A stretch of 64,000 nt of DNA from Gammaproteobacteria bacterium (GTDB lineage: Bacteria > Pseudomonadota > Gammaproteobacteria > Ga0077536), in assembly GCA_016191285.1 (NCBI GenBank), contig JACPPA010000016.1:124001-188000 (forward strand), given 5' to 3'. The notes beneath the pieces are model-generated. The model was not told the origin of the DNA, did not search any database, and saw only the letters and a list, made by a program, of their open reading frames with translations. The translations under genes and the position numbers were made by a program. The first letter of the stretch is position 1. Each line of letters begins with the position of its first letter. Positions 18,063-26,778 of this stretch are shown here, in pieces.

Positions 18063-19073
18063 GTGAGGGGACATTTTCGAACACTGTTCGGTCCGGGTAG
18101 CGGACGGCACTGGGCCACTGCGCTGGCCGTCCTGCTGGCGTCCGGTTTATTGGGTTGCGAAGCCAAACTTCGCCTGCAGGATGTGGCCAAAGCGCGTACC
18201 GAAGCGATCCGGCGCACGGATCAGTTCCAGGCAGGGATTATCGCCGGCAAGCTGCTCGTTGTCGTCGCCAGCCATGGCGTTATCGTCAAGTCGACGGATC
18301 GAGGCCTGACCTGGGTCCGCCAAGAACTCGCCGGTTGGCCATCCTTAATCGATATCACGCAATGTCCGAATGGCGACGTAATCGCGCTCGCGTTTGAGGG
18401 TCAGATTTGGACTGCGCCAGCGTCCGCCGACAAGTGGACGCTGCACAAGATTGACAGCAAAGAAACGCCGCAGGCGCTTACGTGCGACCCACATGGCCGC
18501 TTATGGGTGGTCGGGAGTTATAGCTCCATCGTCAACAGCGCCGATGGCGGCAAGACCTGGACGACGCAGTCGTTGGATCAAGATCTATTTCTGACGTCGA
18601 TCCAATTTTTGGATGACAAAAATGCGATTGCCACTGGCGAGTTCGGCACGGTCGCGAAGACTCACGACGGCGGCACGAGTTGGCAGTCGCAAAACGCGAT
18701 CCCCGAAGAGTTTTATCCGGCAGATACCTGGTTTCAAAACCTGTCTGTGGGTTGGGCGGTGGGCTTGCGCGGGCGGGTTATGCAAACAGTGGATGGCGGC
18801 ACGACCTGGACGTTGCAATCCACGCCAACGTTGGCGCCGCTCTTCCGGCTCAACAGTGTCGATGGTGTGCCGTACGCCGTCGGTGGCGACGGCGTGATCA
18901 TGCGTTTCGAGGGCGGTGCCTGGCAGCTCGTACCCTACGATTCTCCGTTTCATCTTTATCTACGCGTACTGTTGCCGATCGGCGATGAATTGCTCATTGC
19001 TGGCGGGAGCGGCGCCTTACGCGTTCTACCCCGCGCGGCCCCGGTCAAGGCGCTCGCCGATGTGGCGCGATAA
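18063..19073 (+). CDS. YCF48/BNR-repeat-like outer-envelope lipoprotein
   Basis: A 336-residue probable lipoprotein: an N-terminal hydrophobic segment (WATALAVLLASGLLGC) ends in a lipobox with Cys near residue 30. The mature part is a beta-propeller of repeated DGGKTW-type motifs (STDRGLTWVRQ, SADGGKTWTTQ, THDGGTSWQSQ, TVDGGTTWTLQ), as in YCF48/photosystem II stability factors. No photosynthetic context exists. Such proteins commonly accompany an RND transporter plus DUF1329 and DUF1302 genes, exactly the three genes downstream, so a role as periplasmic accessory of that transporter is likely. Start is GTG with GAGGGG 4 nt upstream. Confidence 0.75.
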   Translation: MRGHFRTLFGPGSGRHWATALAVLLASGLLGCEAKLRLQDVAKARTEAIRRTDQFQAGIIAGKLLVVVASHGVIVKSTDRGLTWVRQELAGWPSLIDITQCPNGDVIALAFEGQIWTAPASADKWTLHKIDSKETPQALTCDPHGRLWVVGSYSSIVNSADGGKTWTTQSLDQDLFLTSIQFLDDKNAIATGEFGTVAKTHDGGTSWQSQNAIPEEFYPADTWFQNLSVGWAVGLRGRVMQTVDGGTTWTLQSTPTLAPLFRLNSVDGVPYAVGGDGVIMRFEGGAWQLVPYDSPFHLYLRVLLPIGDELLIAGGSGALRVLPRAAPVKALADVAR

Positions 19074-19084
19074 CGTTGGTCACG

Positions 19085-21481
19085 ATGATTAAGCGCGCCG
19101 AAATTTTTCCGTGGCTGGGCGATATGCTCTTCAGCAATCGCCGGCGTGTGTTGGCGGTAATCTTCGCCATCACCGCGTTTTTCGCCTTCCATATTCCGCT
19201 GGTGAAGATGGTGTCGGATTTCGCCGATCTGCTGCCGCAAGATCATCCCTATATCAAGCTGCACAATAAAATTCGTGACATCTTTGGCGGCGCCAACATC
19301 ATCATTCTCGCGGTCGAGGTCGATGAGGGCACGATTTTTAATGACGATACCCTGGCGCGTATCGATCGCATCACGCTCGCGCTCGACACGGTTCACGGCA
19401 TCAATCACAACCTGTTGACGAGTCTTACTCACCGCAACACGCGCAAGATTTGGTTGACGCAAGACGGATCGATCAAGTCCACGCCCTATTTTGATCCGCA
19501 TAAAGGCGGTTATTCGGCGGACGAATATAAGCAGATGATCACCGACGTCGAGACCAACCCGGCGGTTTACGGTCTGTTGGTTTCCCCTGATCTCAAGGCC
19601 GCGATCATCAAGGGCACTTTGAACGAGGGCGCTTTGAATTATGCGAAGGTGTTTTCGCAGCTCCAGAAGATCCGTAGCGACGAGACCGTGCCGGGGGTCC
19701 ATATCTATGCGACGGGTCACCCCGTGTTGGTCGGCTGGGTGTCGACATACGGACCGCAAATCCTCCAAATATTTCTCTACACGATATTTATCGTTATCGG
19801 CATCCTCGTGGTCTACACGCGGCGACTCTACGGGATCCTCCTGCCAACTTTCGGGATGATTCTGACCAGCATTTGGGGCGTGGGTTTCATGGGTGTGTTT
19901 GGCTATCACCTCGACCCCCTGATGTTGGTCGTCCCATTTTTGATCTCGGCGCGTTCGATGTCGCACGGGATCCAAAAAGTCGAACGTTATTTTCAGGAGC
20001 TCGAAGCCACGAACAATCGCTCGATTGCGGCGCGCAACACCTTCAACAGTTTGTTCAGGCCGGGCGCGCTCGCGATTGTCGCGGATGCGGCCGCGCTATT
20101 TCTGATTGGTCTTGGTTCGGTCCCGATCAACGACAAGATGGCTGTGTATGCTTCGTTCTGGGCGCTCTCGATGGTGGTCACCGTGCTCGTTACCATCCCG
20201 ATGTTGCTTGCGTTACTGCCACAGCCCCGTGACATTCGGATTCGACAGGGGCTCAGTCGCCGCATCTTTCCGAAACTCGCCCTGGTCACCGCCACCCCGG
20301 AACGCTCGCGACGCGTATTATGGACGTGCCTCGCAATCGCCGTCGTCGCGGGGTATATGAGTACCAAGGTCGTCGTTGGTGAGCCTGAACCGGGTTCGCC
20401 ACTATTGTTCCCCAATCACGACTACAACATTTCGTCACGCGCGATCAATAAACGTTTCCCGGGTTCCGAAGAGCTCTACATCGTCGCGCGCACGAGCGAG
20501 AAAGGCGGCCTCAAACGGCCCGAGGTGCTGCGCGCGCTGCAAGACTTTCAGAACGCAATGATGCTCGATCCGGCGCTCGGCGGGAGCAAGGGCACGAACA
20601 ATCTCGTGACCCAGGTGCATCGCATGACGCGCAACGACGATCCCCGTTGGGCAGTGATCCCGACCGAGGCGCGAGATGCCGGTGGGCTCATGTTTACCTA
20701 CATGATGTCCGCGCCGATCCCCGGGGCGCTCAATCAATTCCAAGATAGCGACGACCAGATCGCGAACATGGTTTTTTATTACAAGGACCATACGGGCGAA
20801 ACGATCAGACGCGCGATCTACATGGCCAAGGAATGGGCCGCGAAGGTGGGTAGCAAGGTCGACGGTTTTGCGCTCGATCTCGCGGGGGGACCGGTCGGCG
20901 TTACGGCCGCGATCAATGAAGAAGCCTACCAGACGAATCTGATCGTGGTGCCGTCGGTGCTGGCGCTGATCTTTGCGTTCACGCTGTGGTTCTACGGCTC
21001 GGTACATGCTGGGGTGATGATGCTGGCCTCGATGGGGATTGCGACGATCCTCACTTATGCGTGCATGGGTTGGCTGGGCATGGGACTTAACGTCAACACG
21101 GTGCCGATGATCGCGGTGGGCATCGGTCTCGGCGTCGATTACGCGATCTACATGATGGATCGCATCAAGGAAGAAATGCATTCGCAACCTAACCTGCAAC
21201 TCGCGGTAACGCGCGCCGTCAGCACGACCGGAGTCGCGATTGCCTTCACGGCGTCAACTCTCGTTGGCGGGATCATGATGTGGATCTTCCTTTCGGATCT
21301 ACGGTTCCAGGCCGATGCCGCGCGCTTGCTCAGCATCATGTTGCTCTTGAACGCCTGCGCGGCGATGTTCTTGGTTCCGGCATGGGTTGAAATTTTCAAG
21401 CCCAAGTTCATCATGCAGGGCGCGATGGTGGGTGTCGGCGGGACCGCTGGAGCGTCATCGACGCAGGCGCGCGCGGCGTAA
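19085..21481 (+). CDS. RND-superfamily (MMPL-type) transporter
   Basis: A 798-residue inner-membrane protein with two repeats of the RND layout: one transmembrane helix (RRRVLAVIFAITAFFAFHIPL), a large periplasmic domain, then a helix bundle (from about IFLYTIFIVIGILVVY), followed by the same order in the second half (VVPSVLALIFAFTLWFYGS, AVGIGLGVDYAIYMMDRI). GVDYAIYMMD carries the proton-relay Asp type found in MMPL/HpnN-like exporters. It is shorter than tripartite AcrB pumps and has no adaptor or TolC gene nearby, so it probably moves hydrophobic compounds or lipids. ATG 19085 is preferred over a TTG at 19076. The upstream lipoprotein gene and downstream DUF1329/DUF1302 genes form its unit. 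Confidence 0.85.
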   Translation: MIKRAEIFPWLGDMLFSNRRRVLAVIFAITAFFAFHIPLVKMVSDFADLLPQDHPYIKLHNKIRDIFGGANIIILAVEVDEGTIFNDDTLARIDRITLALDTVHGINHNLLTSLTHRNTRKIWLTQDGSIKSTPYFDPHKGGYSADEYKQMITDVETNPAVYGLLVSPDLKAAIIKGTLNEGALNYAKVFSQLQKIRSDETVPGVHIYATGHPVLVGWVSTYGPQILQIFLYTIFIVIGILVVYTRRLYGILLPTFGMILTSIWGVGFMGVFGYHLDPLMLVVPFLISARSMSHGIQKVERYFQELEATNNRSIAARNTFNSLFRPGALAIVADAAALFLIGLGSVPINDKMAVYASFWALSMVVTVLVTIPMLLALLPQPRDIRIRQGLSRRIFPKLALVTATPERSRRVLWTCLAIAVVAGYMSTKVVVGEPEPGSPLLFPNHDYNISSRAINKRFPGSEELYIVARTSEKGGLKRPEVLRALQDFQNAMMLDPALGGSKGTNNLVTQVHRMTRNDDPRWAVIPTEARDAGGLMFTYMMSAPIPGALNQFQDSDDQIANMVFYYKDHTGETIRRAIYMAKEWAAKVGSKVDGFALDLAGGPVGVTAAINEEAYQTNLIVVPSVLALIFAFTLWFYGSVHAGVMMLASMGIATILTYACMGWLGMGLNVNTVPMIAVGIGLGVDYAIYMMDRIKEEMHSQPNLQLAVTRAVSTTGVAIAFTASTLVGGIMMWIFLSDLRFQADAARLLSIMLLLNACAAMFLVPAWVEIFKPKFIMQGAMVGVGGTAGASSTQARAA

Positions 21482-21547
21482 GCATAGACCACGACGATTC
21501 ACAACATAACAAGGTTCCTAGGTACACACGCGGGGAGGAGATCACCG

Positions 21548-22888
21548 ATGATTCAACTATACAATTCAATGCAATCAGTTTTTCGATGGACGCTAGGTCT
21601 CGGCCTCTGCGCTGTCGCCGTGCTGGCGACAGCGCGCGAAGTCACCGATGCGGACATCGACTACTCATTCTATCCGTATAAGCAAGAAGGCTTTCCGCAG
21701 ATCGGCGGCGCCGAGATCGGAAAAACGATCAACCAATCGAATGTCGACCTGGTAAAAGACTTTCTCGATCCGGGCACCTACAAATTCATCAAGGACGGTT
21801 GGTGGGAGATGCGGGTTGGCGCGCCGTTCGAGTATGAATTGCACCAGGGCTACATGCAGGCGTCGAAAGCGAACAAAGGAGTGGGGATCGAGAGCGGCAA
21901 CCTCACCAACTACGTGAGCGGTCGACCGTTTCCCTATAAGCCCGACAAGAGCGATCCGCTGGCGGGCGAGAAACTGCTGTGGAACTTCGAGTATGGGCGG
22001 ATCTGGGGTGATCTCGGGTGTTTGCAACCTTGGTACTGGGAATACAAGGATATAAAGACCGCGAAGATCGAGCGTACCTTGAAATATGACCGCATGTGCC
22101 TCGCACGCTTCGGTTATCGCACGGTCGATGAGCCGAAACCCGACTGGGGCGCAAATCCAGACGGCATCTATCGCGGGATCTACCTGCGCGTTGAATCCCC
22201 GTTTGATCTCAAAAACACCCAACTACTGATCCATAAGTACAAGAACGACACGAAACAACTCGACGGTTGGATTTACCTCGGCTTTCAGCGTCGCGTGCGG
22301 CGCTTCGCCACCGGCCAGATGACCGACGCGTTCCTGGGTAGCGATATCATGGTCGAGGACTTCGAAGGTTACGAAGGACAGATCTCGCAGTACACCTGGG
22401 AATACAAAGGCGAGAAAACCATCTTAGCGCCGTTTTGGAAACATAACGACGCAGTGGCTGGTTATCAATCGAAATTTCCGGGCCCCGAAGGTTACAAATA
22501 CATCGGCTATACCGGTAAGGGCGAATGTTTTCCGAATGCACCGTGGTCGGCGCGCAAAGTTTATGTGGTGGAGGGCAAGCCGAAGGATCCCAATCATCCG
22601 ATCTCCAAGCGCGAAATGTATATCGATGCGCAAGTCAATGAGATCCCGATATCGTTGATCTATGACCGCAAGGGCGAGTGGTGGAAGTGGTTCCACATCG
22701 GTCACGTCGACAACAAGGATCATCTTCCAATCAACAAGGAAACCGGCGGCGTGGTGCATGACTCGGCATCGCTCATCGATGTTCAGGCTCAGCATTGCAC
22801 GACCATCTATTTCCACGGCGTGGTCGATCCCAAACTCACCGACGAGAAATTATTCAACGTCCAAAATTTGCGGTCTTCAGGCCGCTGA
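21548..22888 (+). CDS. DUF1329 periplasmic protein (LolB-like fold family)
   Basis: A 446-residue secreted protein: signal peptide WTLGLGLCAVAVLATARE ends near residue 31. The mature protein contains aromatic-rich segments characteristic of DUF1329 (GAPFEYELHQGYMQAS, YVSGRPFPY, WNFEYGRIWGD, then DYEGYEGQ-type VEDFEGYEGQISQYTWEY, and YIDAQVNEIPISLIYDRKGEWWKW). The family is thought to adopt a lipoprotein-carrier (LolA/LolB)-like fold; no enzymatic function is known. It lies between an RND transporter and a DUF1302 barrel, consistent with a periplasmic carrier for a hydrophobic ligand. GGGAGGAG lies 8 nt before the ATG. Confidence 0.82.
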   Translation: MIQLYNSMQSVFRWTLGLGLCAVAVLATAREVTDADIDYSFYPYKQEGFPQIGGAEIGKTINQSNVDLVKDFLDPGTYKFIKDGWWEMRVGAPFEYELHQGYMQASKANKGVGIESGNLTNYVSGRPFPYKPDKSDPLAGEKLLWNFEYGRIWGDLGCLQPWYWEYKDIKTAKIERTLKYDRMCLARFGYRTVDEPKPDWGANPDGIYRGIYLRVESPFDLKNTQLLIHKYKNDTKQLDGWIYLGFQRRVRRFATGQMTDAFLGSDIMVEDFEGYEGQISQYTWEYKGEKTILAPFWKHNDAVAGYQSKFPGPEGYKYIGYTGKGECFPNAPWSARKVYVVEGKPKDPNHPISKREMYIDAQVNEIPISLIYDRKGEWWKWFHIGHVDNKDHLPINKETGGVVHDSASLIDVQAQHCTTIYFHGVVDPKLTDEKLFNVQNLRSSGR

Positions 22889-22952
22889 ACGAAACAGAGG
22901 CAAGGTCGCGGCCGCAGTGCCGCGTGTGGGATTGGTATTAGGGGGATATCAC

Positions 22953-25097
22953 ATGCAAACAACGATTATCGTGCGCGACACACGCGCAGGCGCAATAGGT
23001 CTCGGTTTGGCAGTCGCCGGGTTAATCGCCACGGCGCCGATCCCGGCCGTGGCGTGGAATTCGGCCGACGGCTCATGGGTGGTTCACGGCTATCTCGATA
23101 ACACCACGCACGAACGGCAGCGGGTCGGATTGAGCAAAATGCGCAATCGCGCGGCGGCCGAATTCACGAAGGATTTTGGCGCCGCGGGACCGTTCTCCGC
23201 CGTCCGCCTGCAGGGCACGTTGCGCGCGAGCTACGATGCGGTTTACGACATCAACAGCGGCCATTGGGGGGACGACGCCGGACATGCCGTGACGATCGAA
23301 AACCAAGGTGGACCGGCCACGATCGCGGGAGGAAGTCCACTCGCGGGTGCGCCCTTTATCAACACCGCCTCGCACGTCCAGTGGGGTCAAGGTTTCGGGA
23401 GCAGTCAAAATCCGCTTCCGCCGGGTTTTTTCAACCCGCCGATCCCAGGGTTGCCACTTAACGGCGGTGGCTTCGGCTTTGACTTGAGCAAGAATCCGAA
23501 TCAGGGTCTGCGCATTGTCGGGGAGGAATCGTTCAAAACTACCGGTGGATTCCCTGGCTTTGGGGGCGTGCAGCTCGCCTACCCGACGCGTCCTTGTGAC
23601 ATCGACAACCGCGGCTGCATCCCGGGCTACATGGACAAGGACTCGGATGAACTCAAATTCAGCGAGTTCAACGAGCGCCAGGATTGGTTGCGCGAACTGT
23701 ACATGGATTTCGAACTGCCGGTGAATATGGACCAACGGATCGTGCTCCGTGTCGGCCGGCAACAAGTGGTGTGGGGACGGACAGATCTTTTCCGCGTGTT
23801 GGACGTAATCAACCCGGTCGACTATTCGATTCAGAACATCTACGAGGAATTGGGCGACTCGCGGATCCCGCTCGGGATCGTGAACGCCGAATATCAATTT
23901 GGGGCTACCGGGCCGTTCGCGTCGTTGAATGTGCAGGCGGTGTGGATTGCGGAACCTTTTCGACCCAGTGTGTTAGGCCAGGGCGGACAACCGTATTCGA
24001 TCCTCGACGCGGGGCCGACGTTTCGGGCGCTCAAGAATTGCTGGGACAACGGCTGCACGGTCGGCAATTTCGCCCCCAATAATAACCCCAACGCGGGGCC
24101 GGCGCTGGCTGGCTTCGCCTTGCCGAACGGCCTGTTAGCCACCGATTTTCCGCGCCATTCCATCGGCATCCGCCAAGCGAATATTCCGGATTGGAAGCTT
24201 GAGAATACGCAGTTCGGCATGCGGCTCGAAGGCGAAATAAAGGGTTTTGGCTTTTCGCTTAACGCCTTGAGTTACTACTCTCAGTTGCCCTCGCTACACG
24301 GCGGGCAATCTGCAGTGAATCCGTTCATCGCGCTCGGTGTGAAGGATTTCTCCGGCGAAGTGGGCGGCACCGAAAAACCGCGTCCCTATCTGATCGCGTT
24401 CGATATCAATTTCCCGCGGATCTTTTTGGTTGGCGGTTCTCTTGATACTTCAATCGACGCGATTAAATCGACATTTCGCGTCGAGTTCGCACATACCAAC
24501 GGCGAAGAATTCGCGAATACCCTGCGCCCGCAATTGTTTTCGAAATCGCGCGTGATCCGTTGGGTTGTGGGTTGGGATCGTCCGACCTGGATCAAGTTCC
24601 TTAATCCGAATCGCACCTTCATTCTATCCGCGCAGATCTTCGGCCAGCATTTGCTCGATCACGAACTGGTGAAGCTTGCGCATAGCGCGGCCGGCATGCC
24701 TGACTGGGAAAATAATTTTATCGGTACCTTCCTGATTCAAGGCAACTACATGAACGATCGGCTCACGCCCCAGCTAATCATGGCGTACGACGTGCGGGCG
24801 CGCGCGTCGGCCGTGGCGCCGTCGGTCACTTGGTTGATTACGGATCACTGGCAAATGAGCTTCGGCGCCAATTTGAAATTTGGCCGTCGCGTTAACCAGT
24901 TTGACGATAACCGGATAGGGAATCCCTTTCCGCCTTATACCGACCCGAGCTTCGGGCTGAATCCGGCAACCGGTGTGGCCGGACAAGTCGCGGATCGCAT
25001 CGGTGGGGCGACTCCGCTCGGTATCTTCCGTTCGGGCCCGCTCGGCACCGCCAGTACGGAGGATGAGCTCCAGTTGACAGTCCGCTATCGGTTCTAA
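22953..25097 (+). CDS. DUF1302 outer-membrane beta-barrel protein
   Basis: A 714-residue protein with a signal sequence (AGAIGLGLAVAGLIATAPIPAVA) and a long beta-rich mature part that ends in the aromatic terminal strand LTVRYRF, the signature recognised by the BAM complex. DUF1302 hallmarks include the segment RIVLRVGRQQVVWGRTDLFRVLDVINPVDY around residues 265-290. These proteins are inferred outer-membrane channels found with DUF1329 and RND genes in steroid, terpene and aromatic degraders. Here it closes the four-gene module. AGGGGGA lies upstream of ATG 22953; a longer frame reading back into the DUF1329 gene is spurious. Confidence 0.83.
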   Translation: MQTTIIVRDTRAGAIGLGLAVAGLIATAPIPAVAWNSADGSWVVHGYLDNTTHERQRVGLSKMRNRAAAEFTKDFGAAGPFSAVRLQGTLRASYDAVYDINSGHWGDDAGHAVTIENQGGPATIAGGSPLAGAPFINTASHVQWGQGFGSSQNPLPPGFFNPPIPGLPLNGGGFGFDLSKNPNQGLRIVGEESFKTTGGFPGFGGVQLAYPTRPCDIDNRGCIPGYMDKDSDELKFSEFNERQDWLRELYMDFELPVNMDQRIVLRVGRQQVVWGRTDLFRVLDVINPVDYSIQNIYEELGDSRIPLGIVNAEYQFGATGPFASLNVQAVWIAEPFRPSVLGQGGQPYSILDAGPTFRALKNCWDNGCTVGNFAPNNNPNAGPALAGFALPNGLLATDFPRHSIGIRQANIPDWKLENTQFGMRLEGEIKGFGFSLNALSYYSQLPSLHGGQSAVNPFIALGVKDFSGEVGGTEKPRPYLIAFDINFPRIFLVGGSLDTSIDAIKSTFRVEFAHTNGEEFANTLRPQLFSKSRVIRWVVGWDRPTWIKFLNPNRTFILSAQIFGQHLLDHELVKLAHSAAGMPDWENNFIGTFLIQGNYMNDRLTPQLIMAYDVRARASAVAPSVTWLITDHWQMSFGANLKFGRRVNQFDDNRIGNPFPPYTDPSFGLNPATGVAGQVADRIGGATPLGIFRSGPLGTASTEDELQLTVRYRF

Positions 25098-25110
25098 CGC
25101 TTACGTCTAG

Positions 25111-25171
25111 GTGGGAGCTGCTTTATCGGCGAATTCTTGAGGGTCAATTCGCGGCTAAAGCCGCTCCCGCG
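25111..25171. repeat. GTGGGAGC-GCTTTAGC-GCGAAT palindrome (family A), degenerate copy
   Basis: An inverted pair of the family A repeat, consensus GTGGGAGCSGCTTTAGCSGCGAAT facing its complement, with a short spacer. This copy has substitutions (GCTGCTTTATCGGCGAAT, CCGCTCCCGC). It lies directly after the DUF1302 gene and could act as a 3' stem-loop stabiliser or terminator of that operon. Confidence 0.75.
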
Positions 25172-25195
25172 GTGAGCTTTAGAGTTGCCATCGCT

Positions 25196-25276
25196 CGTCA
25201 TCGCGAGGAGTGAAACGACGAAGCTTTTCCGGAAGGCAGTGCATGATGAATTGCTTCGCTTGGGCTCGCCATGACG
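25196..25276. repeat. CGTCATCGCGAG...CTCGCCATGACG hairpin repeat (family C)
   Basis: CGTCATCGCGAGGAG at the left end and GGGCTCGCCATGACG at the right end are imperfect inverted repeats, with GAAGC..GAATTGCTTCGC inside. It is the fuller form of the family C element seen at 9586-9620. It lies at the left edge of the rearranged patch containing the toxin-antitoxin genes. Confidence 0.6.
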
Positions 25277-25298
25277 GCGGTGGTCGGACGTTGATTCC

Positions 25299-25629
25299 TC
25301 AACTCGCTAGCGACTGCCACATCTCCGCATCGCGCTCGGCGGTCCAAATTCTGGGATCGACCAGTCCGCCTGCTTCATCGAAGGCACGCGTCACATCGAA
25401 CGGTAGGCAGTGATCGAAAATCACCCAATGGCCGAATTCGGTTTTCAGCGCCGCGTAAGTCTCGTCATACGCCTGTTTCAGCGTTTTGCCAGCCGCGCGC
25501 GCGGCGCGGACATTGCCAAACATTTTCGTGATGAAGGCGCGCGTACCGCTTAGCGCGGCGGTGACTTCTGCCGGGGTTGTAAGTGCAGCGCCACGACCGG
25601 GAACTAACGCCCGTGGTTGAAGAGCTGCG
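25299..25629 (-). pseudogene. 3' fragment duplicate of the MBL-fold gene at 26779-27729
   Basis: About 330 bases here are over 90% identical to the 3' end of the intact metallo-hydrolase gene at 26779-27729 and encode the same C-terminus (from about VPGRGAALTTPAEV to MWQSLAS). The 5' two thirds, including all metal-binding motifs, are missing: identity stops abruptly at about 25629, and unrelated sequence leads into the antitoxin gene. An in-frame ATG gives a 74-residue open frame, but it would be only the helical tail of the enzyme, so I call it a remnant. The orientation matches the parent, so this is a partial direct duplication bracketing the toxin-antitoxin pair. Confidence 0.8.
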
Positions 25630-25665
25630 AAATGCAGCCACTTGAGGCATCCGTCCGAGGGTTCT

Positions 25666-25986
25666 TTAAGTCACGTGCAATGTCGGCGCACTGTGTCTGC
25701 CCCGGTGTGGTTTGATCACGATTTCAACATCCTGATCGAGTTTCACGAGGAAACGCAGCAACCGTTCAACCGAAAACTGTCGAAACTCGCCCCGGAGCAT
25801 CTTGGATATGTCAGGCTGGCGAACGCCAAACAACGCGGCCGCTTCGTTTTGTTTCATGCGACGATTTTTCATGATCGCGTCGATTTTGAGCATCAACTGT
25901 GCCTTCACCAAATGCTCTTCGGCATTCGGCACCCCGATATCCGCGAAGACATTTCGGCTCCCGATTTCGTGCCCCTTTTTGCTCAT
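25666..25986 (-). CDS. XRE-family antitoxin, HigA-like
   Basis: A 106-residue DNA-binding antitoxin. The helix-turn-helix is visible as MKQNEAAALFGVRQPDISKMLRGEF near residues 43-67, followed by FSVERLLRFLVKLDQDVEIVI, the standard end of the HTH antitoxins paired with Gp49/HigB-type toxins. It would bind and neutralise the toxin and repress the operon. Its ATG overlaps the toxin stop by 4 nt (ATGA), so the toxin gene comes first, as in higBA. The palindrome at 26364-26375 in front of the toxin is the probable operator. Confidence 0.85.
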   Translation of the reverse strand: MSKKGHEIGSRNVFADIGVPNAEEHLVKAQLMLKIDAIMKNRRMKQNEAAALFGVRQPDISKMLRGEFRQFSVERLLRFLVKLDQDVEIVIKPHRGRHSAPTLHVT

Positions 25987-26351
25987 GACTGTTCTCCCTG
26001 TGCGATCTGCTCGGCTTCGCGCAGTCGTTGTTTAATCAATTCCATATCCCGGCGCGGCGTTTCCCGTCCGGTCTTCGATTTTTTCTGAAAGGCGTGAAGC
26101 ACATAGACAGCAGTCGCATACCGCAACGTATATACCGCGCGGAAGGTGTCTCCGCGATAGTCCTTGATGATTTCCACCACCCCCGAGCCACCGAAACCGG
26201 CCAAGATTTTCGTGTCCCGATGCTGGCCGCCTTGCTGTGCGACATACAGGGCATAACCCACGTGGTCCTGAACGAGGTCGGGGAACTCGCGTAAATCTTT
26301 ACGGCTCGATCCGAGCCAAACGACCGGCTTCAAAGGCGGCTCATTGATCAT
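25983..26351 (-). CDS. RelE/HigB-like toxin (phage-derived Gp49-like family)
   Basis: A 122-residue toxin-like protein. The signature KPVVWLGSSRKDLREFP at the N-terminus and GDTFRAVYTLRYATAVYVLHAFQKKSKTG are typical of the Gp49-like/DUF891 ribosome-dependent mRNA interferases; the basic KKSKTG segment contains the likely catalytic or RNA-binding residues. It is followed by a 4-nt-overlapping XRE antitoxin. The start is ATG 26351 (GTG 26354 is also in frame). The predicted transcription start lies within a base or two of this ATG, so the mRNA may be leaderless. Function is inferred from family and pairing. Confidence 0.84.
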   Translation of the reverse strand: MINEPPLKPVVWLGSSRKDLREFPDLVQDHVGYALYVAQQGGQHRDTKILAGFGGSGVVEIIKDYRGDTFRAVYTLRYATAVYVLHAFQKKSKTGRETPRRDMELIKQRLREAEQIAQGEQS

Positions 26352-26357
26352 CACGAC

Positions 26358-26387
26358 ATATAAAGTGATATCACTATATTATGTCAA
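26358..26387 (-). promoter_or_regulatory. promoter and palindromic operator of the toxin-antitoxin operon
   Basis: Read on the minus strand, TTGACA (26387-26382) and TTATAT (26363-26358) are 18 bases apart. The spacer contains the perfect 12-bp palindrome AGTGATATCACT at 26364-26375. An XRE antitoxin bound there would block RNA polymerase, the normal autoregulation for this kind of operon. Confidence 0.65.
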
Positions 26388-26778
26388 GATAACCTTGCGG
26401 CCGCTGTGCATTGAAGGTAGTCAATACTGTGGTTTTCGCGATTTGAGTCTCGCTATGGTGGCCACGGTCTGCAAAGGATCGGGACCTCCCGCCCGTCAGC
26501 TCTTGACTTACTGTCATTAAAAGCTCGGTTGGCTTTAATAAATTCCAATCTCGAAAAGCCCTTGAACAGGCAATGGCGACCTCAAAGTAAACCGCGGATT
26601 TTCTATCTTGAGGCGTTACCGCTGCGACTTGTGATCTCTATATCGACCTGGTGTATTCCATCCCAATTGGGTTCGCACGGCCAGGACGCGCCGCTAACGA
26701 TCCTCGCATTTAACCCAAGAAAGGACGAGAAAAGCAGACTATCAAAACAGCTTTCGTCGTCCGCGAGTTCAATAAAAC
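26388..26778. other. gap between toxin-antitoxin operon and MBL gene: no gene recognised
   Basis: About 390 bases with lower GC than the surroundings (for example TTAATAAATTCC at about 26537). No frame here resembles a known protein, and the plus-strand open frame from 26529 runs into the antisense of the MBL gene. I see no inverted terminal repeats or transposase remnant. It is probably debris from the event that duplicated the MBL 3' end. Confidence 0.5.

Noticed and set aside
18956-19975. 339-residue minus-strand open frame
   Set aside because: Lies wholly opposite the lipoprotein and RND genes; its composition (His/Arg-rich) is that of antisense to GC-rich coding sequence.
23073-23897. 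274-residue minus-strand open frame
   Set aside because: Antisense shadow of the DUF1302 gene without recognisable motifs.
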